A stretch of DNA of 64,000 nt from Daucus carota subsp. sativus (taxonomy: Eukaryota; Streptophyta; Magnoliopsida; Apiales; Apiaceae): positions 39,094,390 through 39,158,389 of the forward strand of contig NC_030384.2 of assembly GCF_001625215.2 (NCBI RefSeq). The letters run 5' to 3'. A program made the translations under genes and the position numbers. Position 1 is the first letter of the stretch. The number at the start of each line of letters is the position of its first letter. Under the pieces are notes generated by a model that was not told where the DNA came from, made no database searches, and saw nothing but the letters and a program-made list of their open reading frames with translations. Of this stretch, positions 51,896 to 64,000 are shown in pieces.

Positions 51896-52283
51896 ATTTT
51901 TGAAATGAGGTAAGCTGCATAATCCGTTTGAGGGAGAATGACTGATATATCAGATCACTAGGTTGTAGTTCATTACATCTACAAAGAAATCAACATATAA
52001 TTATTCATGAAATCAATATAGTTTCAACTTATAACAATTAAGGATATTAATCGGCACATGCGATCGCTGTATGAAGTAACACATAATAGGGTTTCAATGG
52101 AGATATTTGTCTGCATCAAAGAGCTATAACATGTCTTACACATACATATATTATTGTAAGAGAGAAGCACACTGATATCATATTAAGGGCTACAAAATTA
52201 CAATAGAAAGGGATAGCGAAGGTAAAATTATATGTAGAAACACTATTAGGATTGCTTGTTAGCTAGTGGCTTAGAGCAAGGGT
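51896..52283. other. Convergent 3' flanks of PGM and EIL
   Basis: Short spacer between two genes whose 3' ends face each other; nothing but untranslated sequence seen. Confidence 0.6.
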
Positions 52284-53732
52284 TCAATCTTCTTTAGGTG
52301 ACTGGTATCCTAAATCCCATATTGAAGTCGTTCCCATTTCATTCCAAACCTCTTTAGTTAGAGCCGTGTTCAAGTCCACTTTTTCTCTACGGGTGCCATA
52401 AAGTTCTTCGAACCAAACCTGTTCAACTACATCTTCTTCCCAGTACTGTCCATATTTCTCTACTAAATTTAAATTCGCTTGCTTCTCTTGTGCATCAAGA
52501 TGTTCTTCGTCCATTTCTATATCCATTTCCATCCACTCTCCATCATTTGTAACATTTCTCTTCTTCATCCTTCCCTCATGTTGTGCCACTTCTATATTAA
52601 TTAGGGGATGTTCAGTCGTAGCAGTGTATGTGGCATATGACCCTAGTGCTTTTGGAACTTCAAATATATTGTGGTGACCACAGCTAGATTGATGGTCAGC
52701 TTGCAAGTTCTTGTTACTAAAGCCTAATGGTAGCTCAGTATGTGGGCGTGCAGAGTTTTGGTAAGCATATAACTTATCCACCGACCTCTCTGAATCAAAT
52801 TTATATTTCCTTTTTTGATAGTTGTGCAACGTAGAGCGGTCCAAAGCGCCTCCATGACCTTCCTTCACAGATTCATTCGATTCAGGTGTTGAGATGTTGA
52901 GTGACTTCTGTGTCAACTTTACTAGAACTTCTTCTTGGTTAATTACTTTCGACAAAGATGCAGTTTCTTTTGAGGTCATTTTATTTTGCAAGCACTTGGA
53001 CTGCTTAACTAACCGTCTCGTACGGTCTAAATTAAGAGACATGTGTTTGATAATAGCAGCCAAAACACTTACTTTCCAAGCCTTTTTCAAATCATGAGGC
53101 TTCTTGTAAGGTGGTGGCCCTTGTTCTTGGGAAGTTGACCCTTGATCACCCCACCAAATTTCGTTTCCATTGGGCCACCACGGAGGGGCCAAACCCCTCT
53201 CCAAAGGAAACCTCCTTTGTGGAGGGATGCAGTGTTGCATGAGAAGAGAAATAAGTGACCCTAAAGTAGTATCATGCAAGTCTTGCAAATGATGCATACA
53301 TGAAGTTGGGTCCATCTCAACAGCTTGTTCTATTATTGATGGCAAGAAAGTGGCAATAGCAGCCGGAGCATTAAGATCAAACCGCACACTCTCTTTCCAC
53401 CAACTACGTAGGCTGTCAGAGGAGCCTGTCACAGGCTTCCCTTTTTCAGTTACTATACCATACACAAACCCTTGTGCATTACAAACCTCCATGATCTTTA
53501 CCATATACTTAAGGACGGCATCTTGAGATCTTGACATCTTTTTTCGCCTTAACTGCTCGAGTCTAGCCTCAGATGATTCGGGCTCCTCCCTCTTGGCTTT
53601 CAGCTTTTGCATGCGTATACGATCCTTACGCATTCTATTCTTTAGATCATTATAACTGATCTCTTCATCTCCGTCATCTGTTATATCTTCGGTGGGACTT
53701 TGAACATCAATCTCTTCGTGTATCTCCACCAT
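52284..53732 (-). CDS. EIN3-like (EIL) transcription factor
   Basis: Intronless, 482 aa from the ATG at 53732 ([16 protein letters not shown]). An acidic N-terminus ([21 protein letters not shown]) leads into the EIN3 DNA-binding domain, about residues 25-280: [98 protein letters not shown]. These proteins bind promoters in response to ethylene (EIN3/EIL1) or sulfur status (EIL3). The short N-terminus and lack of the long Gln/Asn/Pro-rich tail of EIN3 suggest the EIL4/EIL5 subgroup. The C-terminus is acidic ([30 protein letters not shown]), a possible activation domain. It neighbours ACX2, as EIL5 does in Arabidopsis as far as I recall. TATA at 53834-53841. Confidence 0.93.
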   Translation of the reverse strand: MVEIHEEIDVQSPTEDITDDGDEEISYNDLKNRMRKDRIRMQKLKAKREEPESSEARLEQLRRKKMSRSQDAVLKYMVKIMEVCNAQGFVYGIVTEKGKPVTGSSDSLRSWWKESVRFDLNAPAAIATFLPSIIEQAVEMDPTSCMHHLQDLHDTTLGSLISLLMQHCIPPQRRFPLERGLAPPWWPNGNEIWWGDQGSTSQEQGPPPYKKPHDLKKAWKVSVLAAIIKHMSLNLDRTRRLVKQSKCLQNKMTSKETASLSKVINQEEVLVKLTQKSLNISTPESNESVKEGHGGALDRSTLHNYQKRKYKFDSERSVDKLYAYQNSARPHTELPLGFSNKNLQADHQSSCGHHNIFEVPKALGSYATYTATTEHPLINIEVAQHEGRMKKRNVTNDGEWMEMDIEMDEEHLDAQEKQANLNLVEKYGQYWEEDVVEQVWFEELYGTRREKVDLNTALTKEVWNEMGTTSIWDLGYQSPKED

Positions 53733-53833
53733 CTCAACTTTTTGTGACCAAGGGTGGAAGGAAACCACACTTGATATCTATGAAATTTTTGAAAAGGAAG
53801 TATGCATGGGTCAAAAAAGTACATCAAAGGGTC

Positions 53834-53841
53834 TATATATA
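53834..53841 (-). promoter_or_regulatory. TATA box of the EIL gene
   Basis: TATATATA, 102-109 bp upstream of the start codon at 53732. Confidence 0.5.
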
Positions 53842-54634
53842 GTCATTCTTGCTTTCTTGGTAAGTTAGTAGGATTAGATATTTGTAGTGTGGCCAAGGTC
53901 GCAATAAATGTGGGGTTCTGTGGGATATTTCCTATGCCTGATGACAGAGATGGTTTTATGGAAAAAGGTGTATTTGAATATATGAACATATGTTGAGGTG
54001 TAAAATTGAGGAATTTGAGGAATTTGTTGCATGGGATAAGCAATATTTGATGTAAATAACACATGTAGAAAGATGATGATACAGGCACATATTTTTGTTT
54101 ACTGAAAATTGAAAAGAATACACTGGTCGGTTCCCAGGGAAAATATATTTATTTGAGCTGGTCAGCACAAAAAGTCTAGTCCTGGCATGAAACCCATGTC
54201 ATTGCTGGCGTGAGATCTTTAAAGAAGAATTACTATGTGCGCTGTCTGAATAGTACATAGTATGCTGACCTGTGGATTAGTTTGATTCATCAAGCCCCTG
54301 AACTCCTGAATACCGTGAAGTTTGTTTCATCCATTAAAATTTTTGGATAGGTTTCTTTCAGTAATCAGACTGATGCTGCTACTATGAAATTTCAGGATTC
54401 AGGGGGTAGAAGCAGCCTTTTTAAATTTCATCAGGCAGTCAGCTTAGCTTACCTTCTGTATATTTATTGGATAATTGGAGATAAATCTGAGTATGAGTAA
54501 AGATGTATTTCAATATTATATTGGTTGACATAATTAATTCACTATTTCCTGCTCAGGTCTGATTTGTTTACCTGCCTAAAAGTGGAGGATCCAGGAATTT
54601 TACCAAGGACTGCTGTGGCGTTGTACATTGTGTA

Positions 54635-54714
54635 TTATTCAACCAGCACACAAGAGATCAAGATATATGTAACATTATTCAACCAGCACACAAGAGATCA
54701 AGATATATGTAGCA
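54635..54714. repeat. 40-bp tandem duplication
   Basis: ATTCAACCAGCACACAAGAG+ATCAAGATATATGTA occurs twice, 40 bp apart, with one or two differences at the unit edges. Confidence 0.85.
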
Positions 54715-56016
54715 TTCGAACAACATGTTTGTTAAATAGTTGAAACTATTACTTGCAACTCTACAGATTTGATATTCTGATATTTTTGAATTTCATTTTG
54801 TCTAGATAGTTTATAAAATGTCTTGCTGAGCTTATCATTCATCTAATCAGATCTCTGATTATGTTGCGGAGCTTTGGACAACATATATTCCTTTATTGCT
54901 TGTTTGGAAACTTGGATTTCATTTGAAATCCTGGATTTTGGATACACAAAAAAAAGTTGGATTGAATTTAATTTGAAATCCAGAACATTTAAATATTAGT
55001 ATAAAACTGGGAATTTGAAATGAAATATATGTTTTCAAATTTAATATTACAGATTAGTGGTGTGCCCTTTTACTCTCAACTGTTGAGATATAAAATCGGT
55101 AGAAAAATTGTTGTAGAAATCATATAATTATTTGGTGATTTGAGGTATAATGTAAAAAAGATAGATATTAGATTAAAATTTGATGGTGAAATCCGTGACA
55201 GCTTCCCGCAAAAACTTAAAATTATTTCTTCAAAAGTATCTTTAAAAGTGGCTTTTGTGTTGAAAGTTGTTTTTATATTTAACAAACAGTTTTTCACATA
55301 TTTTCAGAAAATAAGTTGTTGTCTGCTGCACTCTCTGTACTTGGCAATGTTGAAAAGTTGGGTTAGTGTACTCTGATAACTGAATTTGCTGGTTAAATCC
55401 TTAGAAACCACTCTGTTACTCTGCACACTTTGTTGAAGGGACAAACATTTACAATTACAAAGCTAAGCAGAAAATGTTATTTCAGGGGAATGATTGCTTT
55501 CCTATGCTACGGAAATACGAGTAAGATTAGATTGGGTGGTGGTGGTTGGGATGCCTGGTTTTTTTAACTTTCACGATTTTCCGGAGGATATTTTTTATTA
55601 TCCCCTGCTTTGTAAGACGATTTTCAATCGAATTGTTTTTTTATTATTAATAAAATCGAGGCATTTATACTGGCAACTCAATTTGTAACAGACTCGTGCG
55701 ATGATAGCAGCAAATACATCATTATGCATCTCAAGCTCATCAATAACCTGTTCCTCTGGTACTGAGGTCCCCAATTTTATTTACTCTGTTAGCAAAAATA
55801 AAGAAATACAAAGACGGAGACTTTATCTCTTTCCTCCGAAAGAATCCTTGAAATGAATACCAGAACATCACTCTACCTTTGGTAGTAAAATTATTGCAAG
55901 AACACTTAACAAATCTCGATTTTTTTCAGTAACTAGAACCCTACCTGTTTCTTGAATTGAAACATGCGAACTCGTCGCAACACATATCCAAAGCACTCCA
56001 AAATTTTGCTAGACAT

Positions 56017-59000
56017 TTAGAACCCAATGTGTTGTCTGTACTCTGAATAAACTTCAACAGGAGTCTGTTTTCCGATAGGCGCCCTTATGACAAAATCAGG
56101 AATATCGAAGGCATCCACAAGTTCTCTTGCTACGTTCCTCACTTGAAAGCTTAGATATTCCGTCAACTTGTGTATTGCCTGCACATTGAAAATCCCAAAT
56201 AAGTTTGATATGAAGCCTAAGCATAGTTCATGATTTCAGATGGATAAGTTTTTTGATTCCAGTTGTGAGTGTCCTTGAATAAGTAGTTACAGTTGGAATA
56301 TTATGGTCAATGCAACCACAGAGCAGTGTAATAATCATGATACAGAACGCAGAATCATATATTATGTTGTTCATCAGATTGTGTAGTATGTCTGTCAGAT
56401 AAATTCCTAAGCCTTAACAACGTTTTATTCATACCTTGGCTTTATTGGGAGCAACATAGTCGACATTGCGGTATGTCCCAATGTCGTTCCAGATTCTATC
56501 CATTGCGTAAAGATCACAAACAAGTTTCAAAGCAGCTCTTGAACTCGGATCAGGGCAGCTGTAAACAAAAACAGGTACAGCTGAGATTGCCACTTAGGAA
56601 AACAAACCTTGTGTGAAGTTAAAAATAAGACCAACAGCACAACAGTACTTCTTTACGGCTTTGATAAACGTTTCGAGGATGACAGATTCAATGTGGGACT
56701 CTGCAAGCGTCAGAAGGTGATTTAAACATCTATTCCATGCACCAAAACTACCAAGAGTCTTGGTATGTTTCTGAAGTCGCATAGCAGCACTATGTAGCAA
56801 TCGAGATGTCCGATACTGCAACAAGAATGTGAAACCAGGACAGGTTAAATTCAGGGTAATTAGCTGTGTCACAGAGTACAGAACCCAAAGAAAACTCACC
56901 CTAAAGGCATCCAACTGGAATGTAGAATCGCGTAGATGATCTTCACCTTCCCATCTAGAGGTTACCGGATTTGGCTGAGACATATAAGTGCTCATCGACT
57001 CTCTTAAATAGTTCCATGTAACCGCAAGCGTTCCACCTTGGAATTTTTTCTGGTACTGCTTTAGAAGGTCTGCTGCAACCTATATCAAATGAAAGCACAT
57101 CTCTTATATCCTCAAAAAAGCTTTTAGATGTCAAGACTCAAGAATGCAACCAACTAATTTTCCCCATGATATCTCAGTGCCTTTAAAACGGCAAATTATG
57201 TTCAAAATAGTTCCATATTTTATTAGATGACGTGCAAATGCATTCTGCACCCTCAGAAAAGCAGAAGTGACTCGACTAAACAGTCAACATACTATCTTGA
57301 AAAGGTTTGTCACTCGTGAAGATGACCGATAACAGTACAGCTAGTTGGTGAAAACATTCATACTAATATACACCATACTGACACACACTGTAATTAAGTG
57401 AAATCTTTCAATCCACTGAAACCAATTAAGGAAAATCTGGATGCACTATGTTAAAAGCTTTATAAAATTGAGTACTCCCATTTTTAAACGATATATAGAA
57501 GTTTTTAGCTGTGAGATGTCAGTTACCAGACGGCATTGCTGCCCCATAGGCGGTTAGAATAGAGAGTGGTACCTGCTGAAGAAGCACTGTATTGTCCCCT
57601 TCAAATGTCTGAAAAATGTCATGATCATTTCTCAAGCTACCAAACCGATTTACAGCAGCATAGCCATGGCCTCCACAAGCTTCCCTACAAGTACTCAAAG
57701 ACTTTGCTGTATATGTAGTCACATATGCCTTGAGTCCAGCCGAGAGAGCATGGACATCCGCCACCAATTCTTCATCCTGAGTCTTCTTCATCTCAGAATA
57801 TTTTGCAACCAAATTAGTTGTAGCAAAATGAAATGCATAAGTTGAAGCCAGCATTGGCATAAGCTTATGCTGATGAGACTGGTAGTCAAGAATGCTAATT
57901 TCAGCTTGCTTAGGTGGTCCAAACTGCTGACGGAGTAGAGCATATCGGATAGCAATTGTGACAGCAATTTTCAGGATACCAACGGAGGAATAGGCAAGAC
58001 CTACCCGTCCACCTACAAGTTCACCCAATGTGGCAGCAAATCGTTTACTAATAGTTGGAAGACTACTTGTATATTTCCCATCCCGTGAAACATCTCCAAA
58101 TCGATTAAGAAGATTATTACGTGGTATTCTCACTGAACGGAATCTTAATGCCCCATTATCCACCCCATTCAGACCAACCTTGTGGCCACAATCCTGTATC
58201 TCAACTCCTGGAAGTGTTTCATGGGTAGTCATATCCCTTATTGGAACAATGAAGGCATGAACACCCATATCAGTAACACCCTTTGTATCATGAGTTGGTA
58301 ACATCAGCTTGGCAAAAACAGTAGCAAACTTTCCATGTACGGCAGCATTGCCAATCCACCATTTAATGGCCCCATCATGGGGTGTGTCGATAACAAATTC
58401 ATCTGTAAGTAGATCAAATGTTGCAACAGTTTCCAGGCCTTGTACATTTGAGCCTTTAAAATGAAAAAAATAATAATAATAAGGAGAGAGAGAGAGAGGT
58501 TAAGTCATGTTTAGCTTTTACAGAAGTTGTAGGCCTACACAAGTTAAAATTTCAATTTAAAATCAGATCCCGGATTATAACATTTCTCCAGAGTGAAAAT
58601 TGTGTGCATACCGTGATGGAGCTCTGTCATAGCAAAACAACCAGGATACTCAACACTGTCAATCCCATTGAAGTACTTGTCCCTATGTTTTTTGGTTCCC
58701 AAATTTAGTACAGAACCTCCCCAAAGACTGCGCCGCAATAAAAAGCAGATTAACACATCAAATTCTTATGTATTTTTATTTTTAAATAATTATATTGTGT
58801 TCAGTCAGGGAGAATGGAATGAAATTACTAAAAATAAACGAAGATAACAAAGTTAGAGAGGGAAGTTTTGGAAAAGATTGATCATGTTCAAAATTTTTAT
58901 GATGAAATTTGAAAATAAATCAAGTACAAAATGAAATGGAGCATTTCTTCCCAAATTGAACGTATGATATCTAGTATAGAGGATAAAAAACAGAACAGAG

Positions 59001-59600
59001 GAAAAAATGAAATTTATAACCGGTTATTCATAATATGGTTCAAATTTCATTCCGTTCTTTTAAAATTCATTTACCCCAACCAAACACAATATTAATGCGA
59101 GATGAATCAAGTGAAATAAAGAACCTGTATTGAACTCCAAGCTTGACACCGAACGAGACATCAAGAATGCCAGCAGCTTCAGCAATAGCAAAATACCTCC
59201 CAGGCTCTTCAACAACATACTTGAATGGTCTAATCCCGCCTTCTCTCACCATCGCAAGCAGCTGCCTCATGCACAGCTCCCTATGCTCATCTTTCGATAT
59301 TTCAACCGGCGTTTGAAGATCAGGCCTCGACTCGAAAAAATCGTACACCTTTTGCTGTTCATTTCTGTACTTGCCTCTCATGTACATAGACAGATGGGGG
59401 GTGCTCACGTTAAGCTTTCCTCTTGCTGCGCATGTTAGTAGCTGCAGCTGCTGGTTTGAGCTCGGTGGTGGTGGGGCCTCTGTGGGGTTGAGGTGCAAGG
59501 TGAGCCGTTGGATTCTCCGGTTGATGAGGGGGTGATTGTTGTCTTGTTCATTTTCAGCCGTTGGATGGGATACGTGCGATTGAAGTCTTGAGGGATCCAT
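56017..59600 (-). CDS. ACX2: Acyl-CoA oxidase 2, peroxisomal, long-chain
   Basis: Seven exons: 59125-59600, 58612-58727, 57573-58453, 56900-57079, 56649-56815, 56435-56558 and 56017-56178, giving 701 aa. This flavoprotein makes trans-2-enoyl-CoA and H2O2 in the first step of beta-oxidation. The N-terminus has a PTS2 peroxisome signal RIQRLTLHL (29-37, R-I-x5-H-L), a mark of ACX2 rather than the PTS1-bearing ACX1. Conserved blocks include [69 protein letters not shown] and [19 protein letters not shown], the last carrying the catalytic Glu region. [20 protein letters not shown] near the C-terminus is also ACX2-like. Length equals the family norm. Intron 1 carries a Tourist-like MITE. Confidence 0.96.
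58793..59091. mobile_element. Tourist-like (PIF/Harbinger) MITE in ACX2 intron 1
   Basis: The left end TATTGTGTTCAGTCAGGG and the inverted right end TATTGTGTTTGGTTGGGG are bounded by TTA at 58790-58792 and 59092-59094, the 3-bp duplication of Harbinger elements. 299 bp, non-coding, with AGAATGGAATGAAATT-type subterminal repeats. Confidence 0.85.
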
Positions 59601-61673
59601 TGGAATTATGGAAAGCTGGAGGGTTTAGTTGGGGTTGTTTTATAGAAACACGACTGGGTTTGGTGAAAGGACGCGTGGCTGTTTGTGATTGGTTGGAAAA
59701 TTGGTTTGGTTTGGCGCGCCATTCGATGTGATGAGGATGATAATAGTGCTAGGACATGCATGGATGTGTATGTTTTTAATGTAGTTGGATTTGGATCAGA
59801 TCGGGTGACTGGGACGTGTGGGATTAGATTCGTCAAGAAGGTATAGTAGGTGTTTGGCGGGGCTTTTAAGCCCCGCTTCTGGACTTTTAAGTTATAAGCA
59901 CTTATTCGTACTGTTTGTGTAAAAAGTCGAGAAGCACTTATAAAAAGCTACGATTCTTAGCTTTTGTTTCATGACTTCTACTTTTTTCCCAAACACTTTA
60001 ATCACTTATAAGTCTTAACTAACTTCTAACTTCTACTTCACTTTTTTATTTTAAGCAAGAAGCACTTATTTTAAGCTCGTCCAAACGGCCCCATAGTTTC
60101 TAGAGGAAATTGTACTTCAGACCATAAATCAGAAAACAGACTTTGACAATTCGGTCGATTTAGTTGTTATCGTACGATTACGAAGATGGGCTATTTTGTT
60201 CAAATTTTATATATTTAAAAATCTGGTTGCAGACGTTAGGAATATGAACATCTAGGATATATTCATATTATAATTTTAATATATATGTGTATTTTCTTTC
60301 GGTAATAGTTGAGATTTGAGAATTAAATATAAATTGTAACAATTTAGGTAGTACAATATTTAAAATTTTCAATTATATTTTCATTTCGTATACTATAAAT
60401 ATATGAAGAAATCAAAATGTGGAGATGCATTGGATTTTTCCCCATGATATAATACTTTAATTTTTCCGTCCAGGTATATATCGAATTTAAGTTTAACGAG
60501 TTGCCGGTGAGAATTTAAGCTCAACTTGCCGGTGAAAGTTTTGCTATATACTATTTTATCAGAAAAGAGATACTAGAGCTCCTCTTGTGAACTGAGATAC
60601 ATATTTGTCTGAAAGTTTTGCGCTCTGTTATTTTGTTAAGAGGAGAGACATTGCTACAAGATTATAGTGCAAGTAGGTAATGATATTTTCAAAAACAATC
60701 AACACTTGTTTGAAGGCCTGATGATTTAACTATTCATTTGTTATTTCAAATGAACGATTATGGTTTCGGTGAGCGGTATTTTTATTTTATTTTCTCAGTT
60801 AATATAGTATTTTATTAAAAAAATTTATTTCATAAATTATTTTGTTAGTCGATGATTTGCCCTCATATCGAGTTAGGTCAGATGAAGACCCCAAAATTTT
60901 GGAGTTTTGGAGATCACAACACCCTCATTAAATAAATATAATAATCAATGACTAAGATTATTTTTAAAATATAAATCAATTAATTACTATAAAATTGAAA
61001 AATTTAAAAAAAAATATTTTTTATTCTGCTGAATACCTGTGTAAGAAACCACCGCTGAAATAGCATTAAGCAGCTGGGCTTCTAGTGATCATAATTTGGG
61101 CTTCACTTAAATCTTTCAACAATTGGGCTTCTCTGCCACAATTCAAATACAAATTCCCGGGTCCCTTTAGGTTAATACTTGGCGCCTCTCCCGTTCAACA
61201 AATCAATCTGAAATTAAAAATAATTTGGGCCGGATCCAAAAAATAATTCCCGCCCGAAAAATCGAATTCCCCCCTTTCTGCCAATTGCTATTGTAAAATC
61301 ATAAAAATCGCAGCCTTACAGCTATACACACAGAGATCAACAAACATATGTATATATAGAAATGATGATCTTTCTCTTCTTCTCTCAACAAAGTAACAAT
61401 CACTTGTACTAGATTTCTCTCTTTCTTTCCCTTTATTACAAGGTCAGTTTCTTACTTAATTAACTTGTGTTTATGTTTTTTAATGTATTGATTTTTATTG
61501 TTATTATTATTGTTGTCATTCTCTTTTTAGTTCGTCGATGGGATTTTTGCTAATTCAATTGTTAGTCTATGTTGGTTGGTGTTAATTGAGATGTACAGTT
61601 TATAACTAAAGGTTTGATTTTGATGCGTTTTTAGGGTTTAAAGATTGAAGCTTTGTTTGATTAGAGTTGATTT
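59601..61673. other. Divergent promoter region, ACX2 to unknown gene
   Basis: No gene recognised. Includes a MITE at 59849-60096. The leader of the right-hand gene (from about 61320) is CT-rich and may contain a 5'-UTR intron beginning GTCAGTTT near 61443. Confidence 0.55.
59849..60096. mobile_element. MITE with GGTGTTTGGC / GGGGCCGTTTGG ends
   Basis: Starts GGTGTTTGGCGGGGCTTTTA and ends CTCGTCCAAACGGCCCC. Related copies are at 40170-40355 and 43115-43456, plus a 35-bp terminal fragment at about 6008 (GTGTTTGCCTGGGCTTAAAG) in ascorbate oxidase intron 2. Ends are Tourist/hAT-like; the superfamily is not settled because the target duplication is unclear. Confidence 0.65.
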
Positions 61674-62882
61674 ATGATGAGTGGGGAAAATTCTTGTGAT
61701 GAAGTTTCCAAGAAAAGGAGTGCTTTAGGAGATGTTACGAATCTTGTTGGGAAAAGAGGATTATCGGAGATTTCGGGTGGTGATTTTGAGGACAGGAAAA
61801 AGGGTAAGTCTGTGAAGCAAGTATGTTTAGAAGTGGAGAATGTAGGAAAAAAGGAATCTTTGGCTGAAGGGGGTGTCAATAAAGATAGGGGCAAGGAGGT
61901 ATTGGATTGCTTGGGCGTTTGTCCCGGGGCTGATGAGCCGAATAGCAAATTCATTTCTGAGGTGCCAAAGTTATTGAAGAATGACTTTCTACATGGCGGG
62001 GTTGAAGATATTAATCGAAATGTGGCTGATGTTTCAAGAGAGAGTTGTGTATCTGGCATTCCAAAGCCTACAAGCCCGGCTGTTCTGGATAGTGTTGATG
62101 TGGGAGGGGATCCGGCGAAGGATGAGGGAGTCGGTTCTCAAGGCGAACAAAGCACTACTGTCTTTGAACAATTTGATACTGATGTTGATGAAAATGAGCT
62201 TGGTGATGAGAATTTAGACTCGGGCAAAAGTGAGTCAGTTGATTATCTCAGATTTCCAGAATCACAAGAATCCAGATCATGTGGTCTGGAAAGATGTGTT
62301 GGGTTTAAAGGTGATGGATTATCTGATTCTCCTGTGGGTATTGACTTGATCAAGGCTTGCACTTGTTCTTTTTGCACAAAAGGTACTCTCAACTAATATA
62401 TTTTTATCTGAAACCTTGATATGTTTAAATTATGTGGTTATATGTCATCAAGTACAGTACTAGATGCTTCAGTTTGTTTTATGAATGATCTGATTATGGT
62501 GTTTGTTCTATGTTATTAAATCAGCTGCTTATATTTGGTCAGACCTTCACTACCAGGATATCAAGGGCCGTTTAGCAGGTTGGTGTTCAATTTTTGTATG
62601 GCCGTCAAAAATCAGCATGACACTTTATATTGGTTTTGTGTTTTCTTTTGCTGAACTCTATTATCGAATAATATGTTATATTTTTAACTGAATTCGCCAG
62701 CATTAAAGAAGAGTCAGAAAGAAGCGAACATCTTGGCTGAAAGGAGTACCAAGATCAGGGCAGCTAACATTCATGGTCAAGAAACACCTGATGTCTCAGA
62801 GCTCCAGTCAAGTCTTAGGGGTCAGTGGAGGTCGCTCTTCGCTCATATGGAGGAAATTTTTGGTCAAGAAAGCAGCCAGCTT
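61674..62882 (+). CDS. Conserved plant protein of unknown function with CTCSFC motif, 5' part
   Basis: Exons 61674-62382, 62525-62578 and 62701-62882 join in phase and give 315 residues; the gene continues beyond 62882, probably outside the window. The first about 225 residues are hydrophilic, acidic and low in complexity (MMSGENSCDEVSKKRSALGD; KRGLSEISGG), consistent with disorder. Then comes a compact, clearly conserved block: CTCSFCTKAAYIWSDLHYQD followed by IKGRLAALKKSQKEANILAE. That is a Cys pair plus aromatic stretch, then a likely coiled coil ending QWRSLFAHMEEIFGQESSQL. I recall similar blocks in uncharacterised proteins of other plants but no function. No signal peptide or membrane segment seen. 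Confidence 0.75.
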
Positions 62883-64000
62883 GTAAGTTCAACTCTAGAG
62901 CTTGCACTGATCACCCTGCCTGCTTTTGCACAAATTATTAAATGGTAGTAGCCTTTATAAAGCACAAGAGGCTATATATAGCTATATCTGTTTAATTGTC
63001 CATCTGAATCGCATAATTGTGACTTTCATTGGGCTTGTGATTTAAAAATGATAAGCCAAATATCAAAAAGGAAAAGAAAGTGATAAAACCTCAGCTATCA
63101 TTCACATTTTTGTTTATTGTAATTTTGAACTTTCCTGAAATTTGATAAACTATGTATCAAAGCACAAAAGAAGAGATGAAAACCCAAGGTAATACTTAAT
63201 AGTATACTTGGTTTATTTCAATCTTCAAGTTTTCTGAAATTTGCCAATTTTTTTTATTTTTACTGCTTTTAAGTATAACCCCTGTTGCTCTATTGGTTTT
63301 TAGTCTGTCGTTGGGTAGACAATTTTTTTTATAAAAAATCATCTAAGAATATTTAAATTTTTTTAAACTAAAAATTCCCAAGTGCCGGCTCTTACCTCTG
63401 TTTTCACCTGTCTTCAACACTGCTATTTTTTGTTGTAAAACATGTGGTTATTCTGGTAAATGTTCAAGGAGAGCAGATTGTTATACTATGACATACCTTT
63501 GATTGTTAAGATCAAAGGTTCTCTAGAAATGACTATGTAGTAACTATCCAAACAATCACTCTTAACATTGTTATACTTGCCTGAATTAGATTACAATGAA
63601 ATTTCTCCTTGTGTTGGCTTATGGTAATTTGTTAGGATCTGTTTAACCTTATTAGAATATTGATGGATATTACAGCAAGCCAGCGACCCTATTTTCTTCT
63701 CCACTGTTAGAAGTGGCCTTTTTTATGTTGATAACCTCTGTTATTTCTTATCTAAATTATTTTGAATTGGCTGATATACTTTTATCTTCCTTTTTACTCG
63801 TGAAGTGCTTCTTAGGTATACGCTCTGCCTGTGAAACTTTACTAGATGTATCAAATAACTAAAGGAGATTTGAAGGCTGAAATTGAGTCCAGAGGTTCTG
63901 AAAAACCATTCAAGCTTCTGTTTTATATTTTGTAGCAATTATGCTAGTGAAAATTGTGAAACATCTAATGCATGCAAGATCTTAGGCAACATTTTCTTCC
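62883..64000. other. Intron or 3' continuation of the unknown gene
   Basis: Starts with the donor GTAAGTTC at 62883. No convincing next exon: a stretch at 63847-63930 reads MYQITKGDLKAEIESRG in one frame after an AG, but it runs into a stop and has no usable donor, so I leave it unassigned. Confidence 0.4.

Larger units (their letters stand above)
53733..56016. other. EIL promoter and ACX2 3' flank
   Basis: No gene recognised. Contains the EIL promoter, a perfect-looking 40-bp tandem pair (54635-54714) and AT-rich sequence with self-complementary GGATTTCATTTGAAATCC at about 54915. Confidence 0.6.

Noticed and set aside
53733-53768. Upstream extension of the EIL frame
   Set aside because: No ATG is in frame before 53732, and the start MVEIHEEID fits EIL proteins.

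Overview
The window is plant nuclear DNA from a eudicot. The genes have many GT-AG introns, the intergenic DNA is AT-rich and full of MITEs, and all the coding families are plant ones (FKBP16-2, ascorbate oxidase, NEN exonuclease, FLZ, EIN3-like, Ole e 1). Species cannot be fixed from the sequence alone. Exon models below were built by hand: every junction was checked for GT/AG and reading phase, and every complete model closes in frame.

Layout. 0-7 kb: the 3'-incomplete gene for the thylakoid-lumen immunophilin FKBP16-2 (-), then an L-ascorbate oxidase (-). 7-12 kb: gene-free, with four Stowaway-like MITEs. 12-25 kb: NEN-type DEDDh exonuclease (+), a possible 70-aa gene (-), myo-inositol-1-phosphate synthase (-, 10 exons) and an FLZ zinc-finger gene (-). 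These are separated by about 5 kb of repeats that include a hAT-like element with GAGCCGAG-rich ends. 25-40 kb: a repeat-rich stretch with a LINE fragment, one small Ole e 1-type secreted protein (+), a 5.5-kb Copia-type LTR element with apparently identical 234-bp LTRs and no intact coding region, and an unusual SHAQKYF-class MYB (-). 40-64 kb: a gene-dense block with cytosolic-type histidyl-tRNA synthetase (+), plastid-type 2,3-bisphosphoglycerate-dependent phosphoglycerate mutase (+, with a 751-bp hAT element in an intron), an EIN3-like factor (-), peroxisomal acyl-CoA oxidase ACX2 (-, with a Tourist-like MITE in intron 1), and the 5' part of a conserved gene of unknown function (+).

The genes form no operon or pathway; they are independent housekeeping and regulatory loci. 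Their order does recall Arabidopsis neighbourhoods from memory (FKBP16-2/FLZ/MIPS/NEN/ascorbate oxidase near the end of chromosome 4; EIL next to ACX2 on chromosome 5), so this looks like a conserved ancestral block. I see no defence system, CRISPR array, rRNA or tRNA gene. The most noteworthy content is mobile DNA: the recently moved but coding-dead Copia element, with a primer-binding site that fits half a tRNA-Ile; two long-TIR hAT-like elements; and an insertion consisting of little more than a LINE poly(A) tail between 18-bp target duplications.
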